Shown here piece by piece: positions 37,169 to 48,474 of a stretch of DNA of 64,000 nucleotides (the first letter of the stretch is position 1; each line of letters begins with the position of its first letter). The stretch covers positions 1 to 64,000 of the forward strand of contig NZ_VSSR01000065.1 in NCBI RefSeq assembly GCF_008123515.1, read 5' to 3'. Both the position numbers and the translations under genes were made by a program. Source of the DNA: Bradyrhizobium cytisi (GTDB lineage: Bacteria; Pseudomonadota; Alphaproteobacteria; Rhizobiales; Xanthobacteraceae). The notes beneath the pieces were generated by a model. That model was given only the letters and a program-made list of their open reading frames with translations. It was not told the origin of the DNA and made no database searches.

Positions 37169-37184
37169 TTAACAATTTGTTAAC
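37169..37184. promoter_or_regulatory. Consensus CtrA binding site (TTAA-N7-TTAAC)
   Basis: TTAACAATTTGTTAAC fits the full-site consensus of the alphaproteobacterial cell-cycle regulator CtrA, TTAA-N7-TTAA(C), and is also a 15-bp odd palindrome with 7-bp arms. It is 183 bp from the rlpA start and 460 bp from atpH. A septal-wall enzyme is a sensible CtrA target. The match is seen; the regulation is inferred. Confidence 0.5.
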
Positions 37185-37645
37185 CCAAGTATTACTTCAG
37201 AATACTGTAGATGGAAGTCGTCGGCTTCAACATTTAGAATTCGATAAGTATTCGACGGACGAGCGCGGCGCGGATCTGGTCACGCCTCAGCGAGCCGTGT
37301 TCATGGCCGCTATGCGCTGAGGGCAGGAACGAATGGGCCACTTGCCGACGTAACGGTCGTGGCAATTCCGTGGCATGGCAGGTTCACGGCAGGTTGCTGG
37401 CGGGCCGGCGATCGATGACCGCAGCGTGCGACGAACTGGCGGGACACTGCCGGGCCTTTAAGTTGCCGTCATGTTGCACGTGCGCGCCTGCTATGTTAGC
37501 AAAGCCGCGATTTTAACGGACCCGGCACGTCCCGTGTCGGCCGAGAATCAAAGTCCCGCTTGAATTCCAAGGGCTTGGATCGCTAGGCGCCGCTTCGTGG
37601 CGACGGTTTTTCCCTTGCGAATTTGACAGCTAAAAGAGCGCGTCT

Positions 37646-38205
37646 GTGGCTGCAGAAGATACGTCCGTTTCAGGTGTGTCGGGCCGTTATGCAACGGCCT
37701 TGTTTGAACTGGCCCGCGACCAGAAGGTGGTCGACGAGGTCAAGGCCGATCTCGAGCGGTTCGAGGGTCTGCTGAATGAAAGCGCCGATCTCAAGCGCCT
37801 CGTCCGCAGCCCTGTGTTCGCGGCCGATGCCCAGTCCAGGGCCCTTTCGGCCGTCCTGGACAAGGCAGGCATCGCCGGCATCTCCGCCAATTTCCTGAAA
37901 GTGCTGACCGCCAATCGCCGCCTGTTCGTGGTGGCTGACGTCATTCGTGCCTATCGCGCCCTTCTCGCCAAGTTCAAGGGCGAGGCGACCGCGGATGTCA
38001 CCGTGGCGGAGGCGCTCTCGGACAAGAATCTCGACGCCCTCAAGGTCGCCCTGAAGTCGGTGACCGGCAAGGACGTCGCGCTCAACGTGAAGATCGATCC
38101 CTCGATCATCGGTGGCCTCGTCGTGAAGCTTGGCAGCCGCATGATCGATAGTTCGCTTCGCACCAAACTCAATTCGATCAAGCACGCGATGAAAGAGGCA
38201 GGCTG

Positions 38206-38206
<1 letters not shown>
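37646..38206 (+). CDS. atpH: F1F0 ATP synthase delta subunit
   Basis: The delta subunit links the top of the F1 head to the peripheral stalk. The 186-residue protein has the OSCP/delta helical bundle (SGRYATALFELA at the N terminus) and the C-terminal conserved segment DPSIIGGLVVKLGSRMIDSSLRTKLNSIK. It starts at a GTG; AAGAG lies nearby. Its TGA overlaps the atpA ATG (TGATG), giving translational coupling. It heads the F1-only operon typical of alphaproteobacteria, with F0 genes elsewhere. Confidence 0.96.
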
Positions 38207-39735
<1,529 letters not shown>

Positions 39736-39783
39736 GAACACCGTCACGGCCGGGCTAAAGCGCGAAGCGCGTCTTCGCAATTG

Positions 39784-39857
39784 ATGTCCCGGCCATCCAC
39801 GCCTAGCCGTGTGGAAGATGAGACGTGGATGCCCGGGACGAGCCCGGGCATGATGAC
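39784..39857. repeat. Palindromic repeat, CCATCCACGT family, copy 1 (inside the atp operon)
   Basis: GTCCCGGCCATCCACG and ACGTGGATGCCCGGGAC with GCCCGGGCATGATGAC at the right end match the plan of the copies at 53.1 and 55.5 kb. It lies between atpA and atpG; the left end is less well kept than the right. Confidence 0.75.
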
Positions 39858-39911
39858 TGGGATAGGCTCGTGGCTTGGCTGTAAGGGCCGAACCGCCGGG
39901 GTGAACGAAGA

Positions 39912-40787
39912 ATGGCGTCACTTAAAGACATGCGCGTCCGCATCGCCTCCACCAAGGCGACGCAAAAGATCACCAAGGCCATGCAGATGGTCGCGGCGTC
40001 CAGGTTGCGCCGCGCCCAGCAAGCGGCCGAGGCGGCGAGGCCCTATGCCGACAAGATGAGCGCCGTGATCTCCAACATCGCCGGCGCCGCTGCAGGCTCG
40101 CCCGGTGCGCCGGCGCTGCTCGCCGGCACCGGCCGTGACCAGGTTCACCTGCTGCTGGTCTGCACCGGCGAGCGCGGCCTGTCCGGCGCCTTCAACTCCT
40201 CGATCGTGCGCCTCGCCCGCGAGCGCGCCCAGGCGCTGATTGCCCAGGGCAAGGAAGTCAAATTCTTCTGCGTCGGCCGCAAGGGCTACGAGCAGCTCCG
40301 CCGCCTCTACGACAAGCAGATCGTCGAGCACCTCGACCTGCGCGGCGTTCGTCAGCTCGGCTTCATCAACGCCGAGGACATCGCCAGGAAGGTGCTGGCC
40401 CGTTTCGACGCCGGCGAGTTCGACGTCTGCACGCTGTTCTATGCGCAGTTCAAGTCGGTGATTGCCCAGATCCCGACCGCGCAGCAGATCATTCCGCTCG
40501 TCGTCGAGGAAAAGGCGGCGAACGCGCCGACGACGTCCTATGAATACGAGCCGGAGGAGGATGAACTCCTCTCCGGCCTGTTGCCGCGCAACATCGCGGT
40601 GCAGATCTTCCGCGCGCTCCTGGAAAACAACGCCTCGTTCTACGGCGCGCAGATGAGCTCGATGGACAACGCCACCCGCAACGCGGGTGAAATGATTCGC
40701 AAGCAAACCCAGATCTACAACCGAACCCGTCAAGCCCAGATCACCAAGGAGCTGATCGAGATCATCTCCGGCGCCGAGGCGGTCTGA
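39912..40787 (+). CDS. atpG: F1F0 ATP synthase gamma subunit
   Basis: This is the central rotor shaft of F1. The 291-residue protein starts MASLKDMRVRIASTKATQKITKAMQMVAASRLRRAQ, the N-terminal coiled-coil helix, and ends NRTRQAQITKELIEIISGAEAV, the C-terminal helix that threads the alpha-beta hexamer. The Rossmann-like middle (VHLLLVCTGERGLSGAFN) is normal. Third gene of the operon; the ATG start is preceded by AACGAAG. Confidence 0.98.
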   Translation: MASLKDMRVRIASTKATQKITKAMQMVAASRLRRAQQAAEAARPYADKMSAVISNIAGAAAGSPGAPALLAGTGRDQVHLLLVCTGERGLSGAFNSSIVRLARERAQALIAQGKEVKFFCVGRKGYEQLRRLYDKQIVEHLDLRGVRQLGFINAEDIARKVLARFDAGEFDVCTLFYAQFKSVIAQIPTAQQIIPLVVEEKAANAPTTSYEYEPEEDELLSGLLPRNIAVQIFRALLENNASFYGAQMSSMDNATRNAGEMIRKQTQIYNRTRQAQITKELIEIISGAEAV

Positions 40788-40839
40788 CGCACGAACCAAA
40801 CGACGCTCGTTCAAGTACAGAATTTCGAAGGAGAGCTTC

Positions 40840-42282
<1,443 letters not shown>

Positions 42283-42285
42283 GCT

Positions 42286-42370
42286 GGCGAATAGCGAATA
42301 GGGAGTGGCGAGTAGATCTATTCGCCATTCGCTACTCGCCACTCGCCTGGTCGCTACTCACCATTCGCAG
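42286..42370. repeat. Inverted repeat of GCGAATAG/CGAGTAG words (atpD-atpC gap)
   Basis: The left arm GGCGAATAGCGAATAGG...GTGGCGAGTAG and the right arm CTACTCGCCACTCGC read back on each other, with the words GAATAG, GAGTAG and GGCGA repeated several times; the middle is AGATCT. It fills the whole atpD-atpC gap and would form a hairpin in the operon mRNA. Unlike the other families it has no long GC clamp. Confidence 0.8.
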
Positions 42371-42377
42371 GTAACCC

Positions 42378-42785
42378 ATGGCCACCTTCCACTTCGATCT
42401 CGTCTCTCCGGAAAAGCTCGCATTCTCGGGCGAGGTCGATCAGGTCGACATTCCCGGCGCCGAGGGTGATTTCGGCGTGCTGGCGGGTCATGCGCCGGTC
42501 GTGGCTGCGATCCGCCCCGGCATCCTCACCATCACCACCGCTGGCCGCCACGAGAAGATCATCGTGCTCGGCGGCCTCGCCGAAGTCTCCGAGAAGGGCC
42601 TGACCGTGCTCGCCGACGTCGCGACGTCGCTGGCCGAGCTCGACCGCGCCAAGTTCGCCGAGACCATCTCGGACATGGAAGAGGGCCTCAAGGAGCACGA
42701 AGGCACCGAGCTCGATCAGGCCATCGAGCGGCTCGATCACTACAAGAGCATCCAGCAGCAGCTCAGCTCCACGGCTATGCACTAA
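42378..42785 (+). CDS. atpC: F1F0 ATP synthase epsilon subunit
   Basis: The 135-residue subunit couples gamma to the c-ring and can inhibit ATP hydrolysis. The N-terminal beta sandwich reads FHFDLVSPEKLAFSGEVDQVDIPGAEGDFGVLAGHAPVVAAIRPG, followed by the C-terminal helical hairpin. It is the last gene of the F1 operon. Its stop codon is the left edge of a perfect 11-bp hairpin. Confidence 0.97.
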   Translation: MATFHFDLVSPEKLAFSGEVDQVDIPGAEGDFGVLAGHAPVVAAIRPGILTITTAGRHEKIIVLGGLAEVSEKGLTVLADVATSLAELDRAKFAETISDMEEGLKEHEGTELDQAIERLDHYKSIQQQLSSTAMH

Positions 42786-42809
42786 GCCCCGGCGCACTGC
42801 GTCGGGGCT
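42785..42809 (+). terminator. Hairpin ending the atp operon
   Basis: AGCCCCGGCGC and GCGTCGGGGCT form an 11-bp stem (one G-U pair) around ACT, starting at the last base of the atpC stop. There is no T run after it. Confidence 0.7.
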
Positions 42810-42934
42810 CAAGCCTAGAATTCCTGAAAAAGTTCAGCGCTCGTCACGGTTGTGGCGGGCGCTGAAACTTTGTTGCACCGCGCCGCCGATAGCGGCATTC
42901 TGCCGCCGCGGATGAGGTTCCAGGGCTGGTGCAG

Positions 42935-44602
42935 ATGAAGCGCAAGATCGCGGCGATTTTCGCGGCCGATATTGCCGGCTACTCAAGGCTGGTTGCCGAA
43001 GACGAGGAGGAGACGCTGCGGCGCCTGGCCTCCTACCGCGAAGTCATCGACGATTTTATCGCAAAGGCAAACGGCCGCATCTTCAACACCGCCGGCGATG
43101 CCGTGCTCGCGGAGTTTCCGAGCGCGGTCGATGCGGTGCGCTGCGCGATCGACATTCAGGAAAGCTTGCGAACCCGCAACATGGCCTATCCGCCGAGCCG
43201 ACAGATGTCGTTCCGCATCGGCATCACCATCGGCGACGTGGTCGAACGCGACGGCGATCTTCTCGGCGATGGCGTCAACATCGCAGCCCGGCTCGAGGGG
43301 CTGGCGGAGGTCGGCGGCATCTGCGTCTCCCGTGCCGTGCATGAGCAGGTCGCCAACAAGCTGTCGGTGCAGTTCGCCGATATCGGCGCCCAGGAAGTGA
43401 AGAACATCCCGACGCCCGTGCACGCCTATATGATCGCGATGCGGCGCGAGGACGGGACTTATGCGACGCCGCAGCTGAAGAAGGTCGCCAAGGCGCAGCC
43501 CGCGCCGAACTGGATGTGGCCGCTGGTCGTTGGCGTGGTCTCCGTCGTCGCCATCGGCGTCTGCGGCTTCCTCTATTTCACCAAGCTCGAGACCACCCAG
43601 CTGTCATCGACTGCGGCTGCGCCTTCGCCGAGCCCGGCCGCGGCGCTATCCCCAAGCCCGACGCCCGCGATGGCGACGAAGGCGCCGATGCCCTCGCCTG
43701 TGCCGACATCAACACCGACACAAACGGCTGCTCTGACGCCGCCGCCGGCACCGACGCCCTCGCCGCCGGCCGCATCGGGCGGCAAGATCGCCGTGGACGC
43801 GGTGCCGTACATCGGCGAGCGGCAGCGCGCCTATCTCAGCAACGAATATTCCGCGGCCGGCGATTACAAGGCCTACGCCCTGAACATCGCCGGCTTCAAC
43901 GGCTCCGCGCTCAACCAGCCGAACGAGGAGGCCGCGCGCAATGCGGCGCTCGACCAGTGCCAGAAGCGCGCGGACGCGGCGCAATCGCCGCGGCGCTGCG
44001 AGCTCTATGCGGTCGGCAACAAGGTCGTCTACAGCCATGGCAGCCCGCCGATGCCGCCGCAGCCCTGGGTGCGGCACGACACCATGACCGAGCGCCCGTT
44101 CGTCTCGAAAGACTTTCCGATGCTGCGTGATCAGGCCAGGACCCGGGTCGAGAACATCTACGCGCCGGCGGCAAAATCGCGCTCGGTCGCGCTCGGCCCG
44201 GCCGGGCAATATTTCATGGTGCTGGGGGCGGCATCGGTCGACGAGACGACGCGGCGTTCGCTGGAGTCCTGCGGCGCGATTGCGGGCTCGGCCTGCATGA
44301 TCGTGGCGGTCGACGACAATTTCGTTGTGCCGATCCCGACTTTGCTCAAGCCCAACGGCTTCTTCCACGCCCCGACCAATCCCTCGATCGTGGCCGATGC
44401 GCGCGACGAGGTCGTCCGCAAGCTTGGCGATGGCATGGGCTGGAACGCGGTCGCCGTCGGCACCGCCGGCCGTCCCGGCCTCGGCCTGAAGGCCGCCGAC
44501 GAGCAGACCGCCGTCAACGGCGCGCTGGCCGACTGCGTCAAGCACGACAGCGACTGCCACGTCATCGCGATCGGCCCGTTTACGGTCGGGCCGACCAATT
44601 AG
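42935..44602 (+). CDS. Class III adenylate/guanylate cyclase with repeated C-terminal module
   Basis: From ATG 42935 the protein has 555 residues. The N-terminal class III cyclase domain (about 1-165) has both metal-binding aspartates, Asp12 in AADIAGYSRL and Asp55 in GDAVLAEF, and the GDGVNIAARLEG motif. One membrane segment (about 193-215) and a Pro/Ser/Thr-rich linker (about 220-280) follow. The C-terminal half has three copies of a module with paired cysteines: DQCQKR...CELYAVGNKVV, ESCGAIAGSACMIVAVDDNFV, and ADCVKHDSDCHVIAIGPFTV, DUF4189-like. GTG 42929 is an alternative start. It probably makes cAMP inside the cell in response to something outside. Confidence 0.83.
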   Translation: MKRKIAAIFAADIAGYSRLVAEDEEETLRRLASYREVIDDFIAKANGRIFNTAGDAVLAEFPSAVDAVRCAIDIQESLRTRNMAYPPSRQMSFRIGITIGDVVERDGDLLGDGVNIAARLEGLAEVGGICVSRAVHEQVANKLSVQFADIGAQEVKNIPTPVHAYMIAMRREDGTYATPQLKKVAKAQPAPNWMWPLVVGVVSVVAIGVCGFLYFTKLETTQLSSTAAAPSPSPAAALSPSPTPAMATKAPMPSPVPTSTPTQTAALTPPPAPTPSPPAASGGKIAVDAVPYIGERQRAYLSNEYSAAGDYKAYALNIAGFNGSALNQPNEEAARNAALDQCQKRADAAQSPRRCELYAVGNKVVYSHGSPPMPPQPWVRHDTMTERPFVSKDFPMLRDQARTRVENIYAPAAKSRSVALGPAGQYFMVLGAASVDETTRRSLESCGAIAGSACMIVAVDDNFVVPIPTLLKPNGFFHAPTNPSIVADARDEVVRKLGDGMGWNAVAVGTAGRPGLGLKAADEQTAVNGALADCVKHDSDCHVIAIGPFTVGPTN

Positions 44603-44615
44603 TGCGAACGCGATT

Positions 44616-45116
44616 TCAGCTTGCGAAGGGCGAAAACTGCTGCGCTACCGCGCGGTAGACCTCGCGGCGGAACGGCACCACGACGTCGGCGACGCGGTCG
44701 AGCCGCTCCCAGCGCCATGCGTCGAACTCCGCGGGCTGGCCGTTGCGTGGCGTCAGCGGATCGATCTCGTCATCCTTGCCGGTGAAGCGCAGCGCGAACC
44801 ACTTCTGGCGCTGACCGCGAAATTTTGCCAGCCGATGCGTCTGCGGTCCGTCGTAGGGCGGGAATTCGTAGGTGAGCCAGTCGGTCTCGCCGAGATAGTC
44901 GGCGCTGACAACGCTGGTCTCCTCCCAGAGCTCGCGCATAGCGGCATCGCGCAAGACCTCGCCCTCGTCGACGCCGCCTTGCGGCATCTGCCAGTCGAGC
45001 CCCGGCAAAATGATCTCGGGGCCGTCGCCCTTGAAGCGGTGCCCGATCAGCACACGGCCGTCGGCGTGGAACAGCGCGATCCCGACATTGGGACGGTAGG
45101 GTTTTTCGTTCGTCAC
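44616..45116 (-). CDS. Nudix hydrolase, paralogue of RppH
   Basis: The 166-residue Nudix hydrolase has its box at 47-69 (GGVDEGEVLRDAAMRELWEETSV), complete for metal binding. It shares with the next gene the WQMPQGGVD, GQRQKWFA-RFTGKD and EFxxWRWE segments and the same box position. The GTG at 45116 is chosen because it aligns with the RppH start (EKPYRPNVGI against EDLPYRTCVGV); a TTG at 45173 is the only longer option. The substrate may be capped RNA or dinucleoside polyphosphates. It is convergent with the cyclase gene. Confidence 0.85.
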   Translation of the reverse strand: MTNEKPYRPNVGIALFHADGRVLIGHRFKGDGPEIILPGLDWQMPQGGVDEGEVLRDAAMRELWEETSVVSADYLGETDWLTYEFPPYDGPQTHRLAKFRGQRQKWFALRFTGKDDEIDPLTPRNGQPAEFDAWRWERLDRVADVVVPFRREVYRAVAQQFSPFAS

Positions 45117-45179
45117 GCGTGGATCTCTCGTTGTCAGCCCAGCCGGTGCCTTAGCACCAAAGCCGGATGACAATTCGAT

Positions 45180-45686
45180 TTAGTCATCCGCCAGTGCGGA
45201 AAATTCCTTCACCACGCGCTCGTAGACCGGGCGCTTGAACGGGATGATCAGCCCGGTCAGGTTCTTCATCGGCTCCCAGCGCCAGCTGACGAATTCGGCC
45301 TTGTGGCCGCCGCCGCCGGGCTTCTCGACGTTGATCTCGCTGTCCTTGCCGGTGAAGCGCACCGCAAACCATTTCTGGCGCTGACCGCGGTAGCGTCCCT
45401 TCCAGGCGCGCCCCGCCACCGTGCGCGGGATGTCGTAAATCAGCCAGTCCGGAACCTCGCCGAGCCGCTCGATCGAGTGCACACTGGTCTCTTCATAGAG
45501 CTCGCGTTTCGCGGCATCCCAGGTGTCCTCGCCGGGATCGACGCCGCCCTGCGGCATCTGCCAGACATGGCCGTCGTCGACCTGCTCGAGACCGCCGGCA
45601 CGACGACCGATGAACACCAGGCCCTTGTTGTTGATCAGCATCACCCCGACGCAGGTTCGGTAGGGCAGATCCTCATAACGCGCCAT
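45180..45686 (-). CDS. rppH: RNA 5'-pyrophosphohydrolase RppH
   Basis: RppH removes pyrophosphate from the 5' end of triphosphorylated RNA and so starts 5'-end-dependent decay. The 168-residue protein has its Nudix box at 47-69 (GGVDPGEDTWDAAKRELYEETSV). ARYEDLPYRTCVGVMLIN and GQRQKWFAVRFTGKDSEI are the RppH/YgdP hallmarks. ATG 45686 is chosen over an upstream non-ATG start. A paralogue follows 63 bp downstream, and the deacetylase gene lies upstream. Confidence 0.93.
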   Translation of the reverse strand: MARYEDLPYRTCVGVMLINNKGLVFIGRRAGGLEQVDDGHVWQMPQGGVDPGEDTWDAAKRELYEETSVHSIERLGEVPDWLIYDIPRTVAGRAWKGRYRGQRQKWFAVRFTGKDSEINVEKPGGGGHKAEFVSWRWEPMKNLTGLIIPFKRPVYERVVKEFSALADD

Positions 45687-45750
45687 GCCGCCAAACCCCT
45701 CGCGTACTGCCGGCAGGGCCATCGGGCCCGTGCCGTACCAATTGTTTGAT

Positions 45751-46971
45751 TTAGCTGGATTTTGATTTCAGCATCGCGGTTGTCAATGGCACCAAAAGGA
45801 TACCTCGGTCGCTCAATGTCTTGATCCAGGCGCCGACCCGCTCGATCGAGACGGGCAGCGCCGAGGCGGTGCCGACGGCAACGCCGCGTTCCCGTGCGGT
45901 CGCTTCCAGCTTGTTCAGGGCGCGGTCGATCTCGGTCGGGGTCGGCACCGCGTCGAGCGCGATGTCGCCCTTGCCGAACGGCACGGCGAGGCTTCCTGCG
46001 GCCTGCGGCGCGATGCTGCGGGGCGAGGAGCCGTCGTCGAAGAAGCCAAGCCCGCGCCTGGAGGCCTCGCGGATGATCGGCTGCATCGCCGCATCGGTCG
46101 CCACGAAGCGGGCGCCCATGAAATTGGTGATGCCGGCATAGCCCTGCATCCGGCTGAGGTGCCAGTACAGCCGGTCGGTGTTCTGGTCGGCGGTCAGCGA
46201 GGTCAAGAGCGTCTGGGGCCCCGGATCGTTGTCCGGGAAGTCGTAGGGCTCCATCGGAATCTGGAGGAAGATCTCGTGGCGCTGGGCGCGGGCGCGCTCG
46301 GCGAGCTTGCCGGGGTCGGCGCCGTAGGGCGTGAAGGCCAGCGTCACGGCGCCCGGCAGCTTCATGATCGCATCGGTGGTCTTGGCGGCGCCGACGCCGA
46401 GGCCGCCGATCACGATCGCCACCACCGGCATTTTCGCGGCTTTGGCGCGGTCGGCCTCGGCTGCGTAGACATTGAACGGCTTGAGATCGCCTGAGACCGC
46501 GGGGATCATGCCGTAGCGGGATTTCTCCAGCAGTTTGGGGTCGATCCCGGCCATGACGGCCGGCACTGCTGCGGCTGCCTCGCCCTTGTCGGCGGCGTCG
46601 CCGGCGCCGATCACCACGTTGTGGCGCGCGCCGGTGGAGCCGTCGATCATGGTGACGGTCTTCTGCTCGCCGGAGGCAGCCTCTTTCGGCGCCTCCTTAG
46701 TCGCGTGCTTGCTCTCTTGAGCGTGCTCCTCGCCGTGGCCGGCAGCAGGCTTCTCGTCTGTGGCTTTGGGATCGCGAATCGCGAGCCGCGTCATCGGTTC
46801 GCCGCCGAGCGGGTCCTTGTTGAAGATGGCGAAGCCGGCAAAGGCGACCAGGAACAGGCCGAGCATCATGGCCAGCGCCTGCAGGACCGTGAACGGCAGC
46901 CGCAGCCGCCGTTTTCGGCGCGGCTTGTCCTGTCCGAGCGGGGCGCTCAGATCATCGGCCGTTTCAGTCAT
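45751..46971 (-). CDS. Divergent polysaccharide deacetylase family protein
   Basis: The 406-residue protein of the YibQ-type family (PF04748) has a basic cytoplasmic N terminus (RRKRRLRLP) and a single membrane anchor at about 30-55. A charged, Ala/Lys/His-rich linker (about 70-130) leads to a periplasmic barrel starting at about 185 with VVAIVIGGLGVGAAKT and containing QIPMEPYDFPDNDPGPQTLL and NFMGARFVATDAA. The usual catalytic Asp-His pairs of polysaccharide deacetylases are not obvious. ATG 46971 is chosen. It lies in a row with ctpA and envC, so a wall-linked role is likely. Confidence 0.85.
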   Translation of the reverse strand: MTETADDLSAPLGQDKPRRKRRLRLPFTVLQALAMMLGLFLVAFAGFAIFNKDPLGGEPMTRLAIRDPKATDEKPAAGHGEEHAQESKHATKEAPKEAASGEQKTVTMIDGSTGARHNVVIGAGDAADKGEAAAAVPAVMAGIDPKLLEKSRYGMIPAVSGDLKPFNVYAAEADRAKAAKMPVVAIVIGGLGVGAAKTTDAIMKLPGAVTLAFTPYGADPGKLAERARAQRHEIFLQIPMEPYDFPDNDPGPQTLLTSLTADQNTDRLYWHLSRMQGYAGITNFMGARFVATDAAMQPIIREASRRGLGFFDDGSSPRSIAPQAAGSLAVPFGKGDIALDAVPTPTEIDRALNKLEATARERGVAVGTASALPVSIERVGAWIKTLSDRGILLVPLTTAMLKSKSS

Positions 46972-47061
46972 GCGAGATCCCGAATCACTCCACCGACGAT
47001 ACCACGCCGAGGTCAAGCGGCGGCAGGCCGGGATAGGCCGGGGACGTCAGGAGTTCCACGC

Positions 47062-47092
47062 AAAAAGGGCGGCTCCTAAGAGCCGCCCTTTT
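47062..47092 (-). terminator. Terminator of the ctpA/envC unit
   Basis: AAAAGGGCGGCTC and GAGCCGCCCTTTT form a perfect 13-bp stem around CTAA. On the minus strand it is followed by further T, 23 bases after the ctpA stop. The symmetry would let it work both ways. Confidence 0.92.
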
Positions 47093-47115
47093 CCGTAGAT
47101 TGCTGAGCTTGCGAT

Positions 47116-48474
47116 TTAGTTCGCCGCTTTGGGCTTATCGGCTGCCGCCTTGTCGGTGGTGCCGGGCGTCGGCGCCGCGGAGGCGCTGTTCTTGATGCCG
47201 TGGAGCAGATCGTCGGCGAGCTTGAGCGCCTTGTCGTCCTTGGCATCCGGCGGGACATAGGACTGCGAGCCGGTCTTCTCGTCGCCGTCGTTCTTGAGAT
47301 GGCCGCGCAGCGAAGCCTCGCCCTTGGTGTCGGTGCGCGACTTCAGCTCGTCCGGCACCTCCTGGAGCACTTCGATGTCGGGCACGATGCCCTTGGCCTG
47401 GATCGACTTGCCCGACGGCGTGTAGTAGCGCGCGGTGGTGAGGCGCAGCGCGCCGTTGCCCGAGCCGAGCGGGATGATGGTCTGCACCGAGCCCTTGCCG
47501 AACGAGCGCGTGCCGACGATGGTCGCACGCTTGTGGTCCTGCAGCGCGCCGGCGACGATCTCGGACGCCGAGGCCGAGCCGCCGTTGACGAGCACGATGA
47601 CCGGCTTGCCCTTGGTGAGGTCGCCCGCGTGCGCGGTGCGGCGCTGGGTCTCCTCGGCGTTGCGGCCGCGGGTCGACACGATCTCGCCCTTCTCCAGGAA
47701 CGAGTCGGAGACGGTGACGGCCTCCTCGAGCAGGCCGCCCGGATTGTTGCGGAGGTCGATGACGTAGCCCTTGAGCTTGTCGCCGATCTGGGTCGAGAGG
47801 TTGGCGACCTCCCTCTTCAGGCCTTCGGTGGTCTGCTCGTTGAAGGTGGTGATGCGGATATAGGCGATGTCGTCAGCCTCGACGCGCGCGCGCACCGAAC
47901 GGACGCGGATGTTGTCGCGCACCAGCGTGACGTCGATCGGATTGTCCTGGCCCTTGCGGATGATCTTGAGCTTGATCTTGGTGTTGACGGGGCCGCGCAT
48001 CTTCTCGACCGCCTGGTTCAGGGTCAGGCCCTGCACCGCTTCATCGTCGAGATTGGTGATGATGTCGTTGGCCATGACACCGGCGCGCGAGGCGGGCGTG
48101 TCGTCGATCGGCGAGACCACCTTGATAAGGCCGTCCTCCATGGTGACCTCGATGCCGAGGCCGCCGAACTCGCCGCGGGTCTGCACCTGCATGTCGCGGA
48201 AGCTCTTGGCGTCCATGTAGCTCGAATGCGGATCGAGGCCGGTGAGCATGCCGCTGATCGCTGATTCGATCAGCTTGGTGTCGTCGGGCTTCTCGACATA
48301 GTCGGAGCGCACGCGCTCGAAGACGTCGCCGAACAGATTGAGCTGGCGATAGGTGTCGGCGGTCGCGGCTCGCGCGCTGGAGCCCATGAACACCGCGCGC
48401 GGCTGGGTCACGAACAGCGTCAGCGCCGCACCGGTCGCAGCGCTGAGGAGGATAACTGAAGTCTTGCGCATCAT
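47116..48474 (-). CDS. ctpA: Carboxy-terminal processing protease CtpA (S41 family)
   Basis: The 452-residue periplasmic protease has a signal peptide of about 37 residues and a PDZ domain at about 95-190 (GGLGIEVTMEDGLIKVVSPIDDTPASRAGV). The S41 core has the catalytic Ser302 (GGSASASE), Lys327 (SFGKG) and Gln331. The tail is lysine- and alanine-rich. CtpA trims envelope proteins including peptidoglycan hydrolases and their regulators. The start codon overlaps the envC stop (ATGATG), so the pair is translationally coupled. Confidence 0.94.
   Translation of the reverse strand: MMRKTSVILLSAATGAALTLFVTQPRAVFMGSSARAATADTYRQLNLFGDVFERVRSDYVEKPDDTKLIESAISGMLTGLDPHSSYMDAKSFRDMQVQTRGEFGGLGIEVTMEDGLIKVVSPIDDTPASRAGVMANDIITNLDDEAVQGLTLNQAVEKMRGPVNTKIKLKIIRKGQDNPIDVTLVRDNIRVRSVRARVEADDIAYIRITTFNEQTTEGLKREVANLSTQIGDKLKGYVIDLRNNPGGLLEEAVTVSDSFLEKGEIVSTRGRNAEETQRRTAHAGDLTKGKPVIVLVNGGSASASEIVAGALQDHKRATIVGTRSFGKGSVQTIIPLGSGNGALRLTTARYYTPSGKSIQAKGIVPDIEVLQEVPDELKSRTDTKGEASLRGHLKNDGDEKTGSQSYVPPDAKDDKALKLADDLLHGIKNSASAAPTPGTTDKAAADKPKAAN

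Larger units (their letters stand above)
36987..37645. other. AT-rich regulatory spacer between rlpA and atpH
   Basis: This 659-bp gene-free stretch is the longest in the window. The part at about 37075-37260 is clearly richer in A and T than anything around it. It holds a 14-bp palindrome, a TTAA-N7-TTAAC site and, near 37559-37586, a TTGAAT-N17-CTAGGC pair that could be part of the atpH promoter. A 91-codon GTG frame at 37045-37320 was judged chance. Confidence 0.6.

Noticed and set aside
37045..37320. 91-codon GTG frame in the AT-rich spacer
   Set aside because: No ribosome-binding site, no recognisable family and mixed composition; more likely regulatory DNA.
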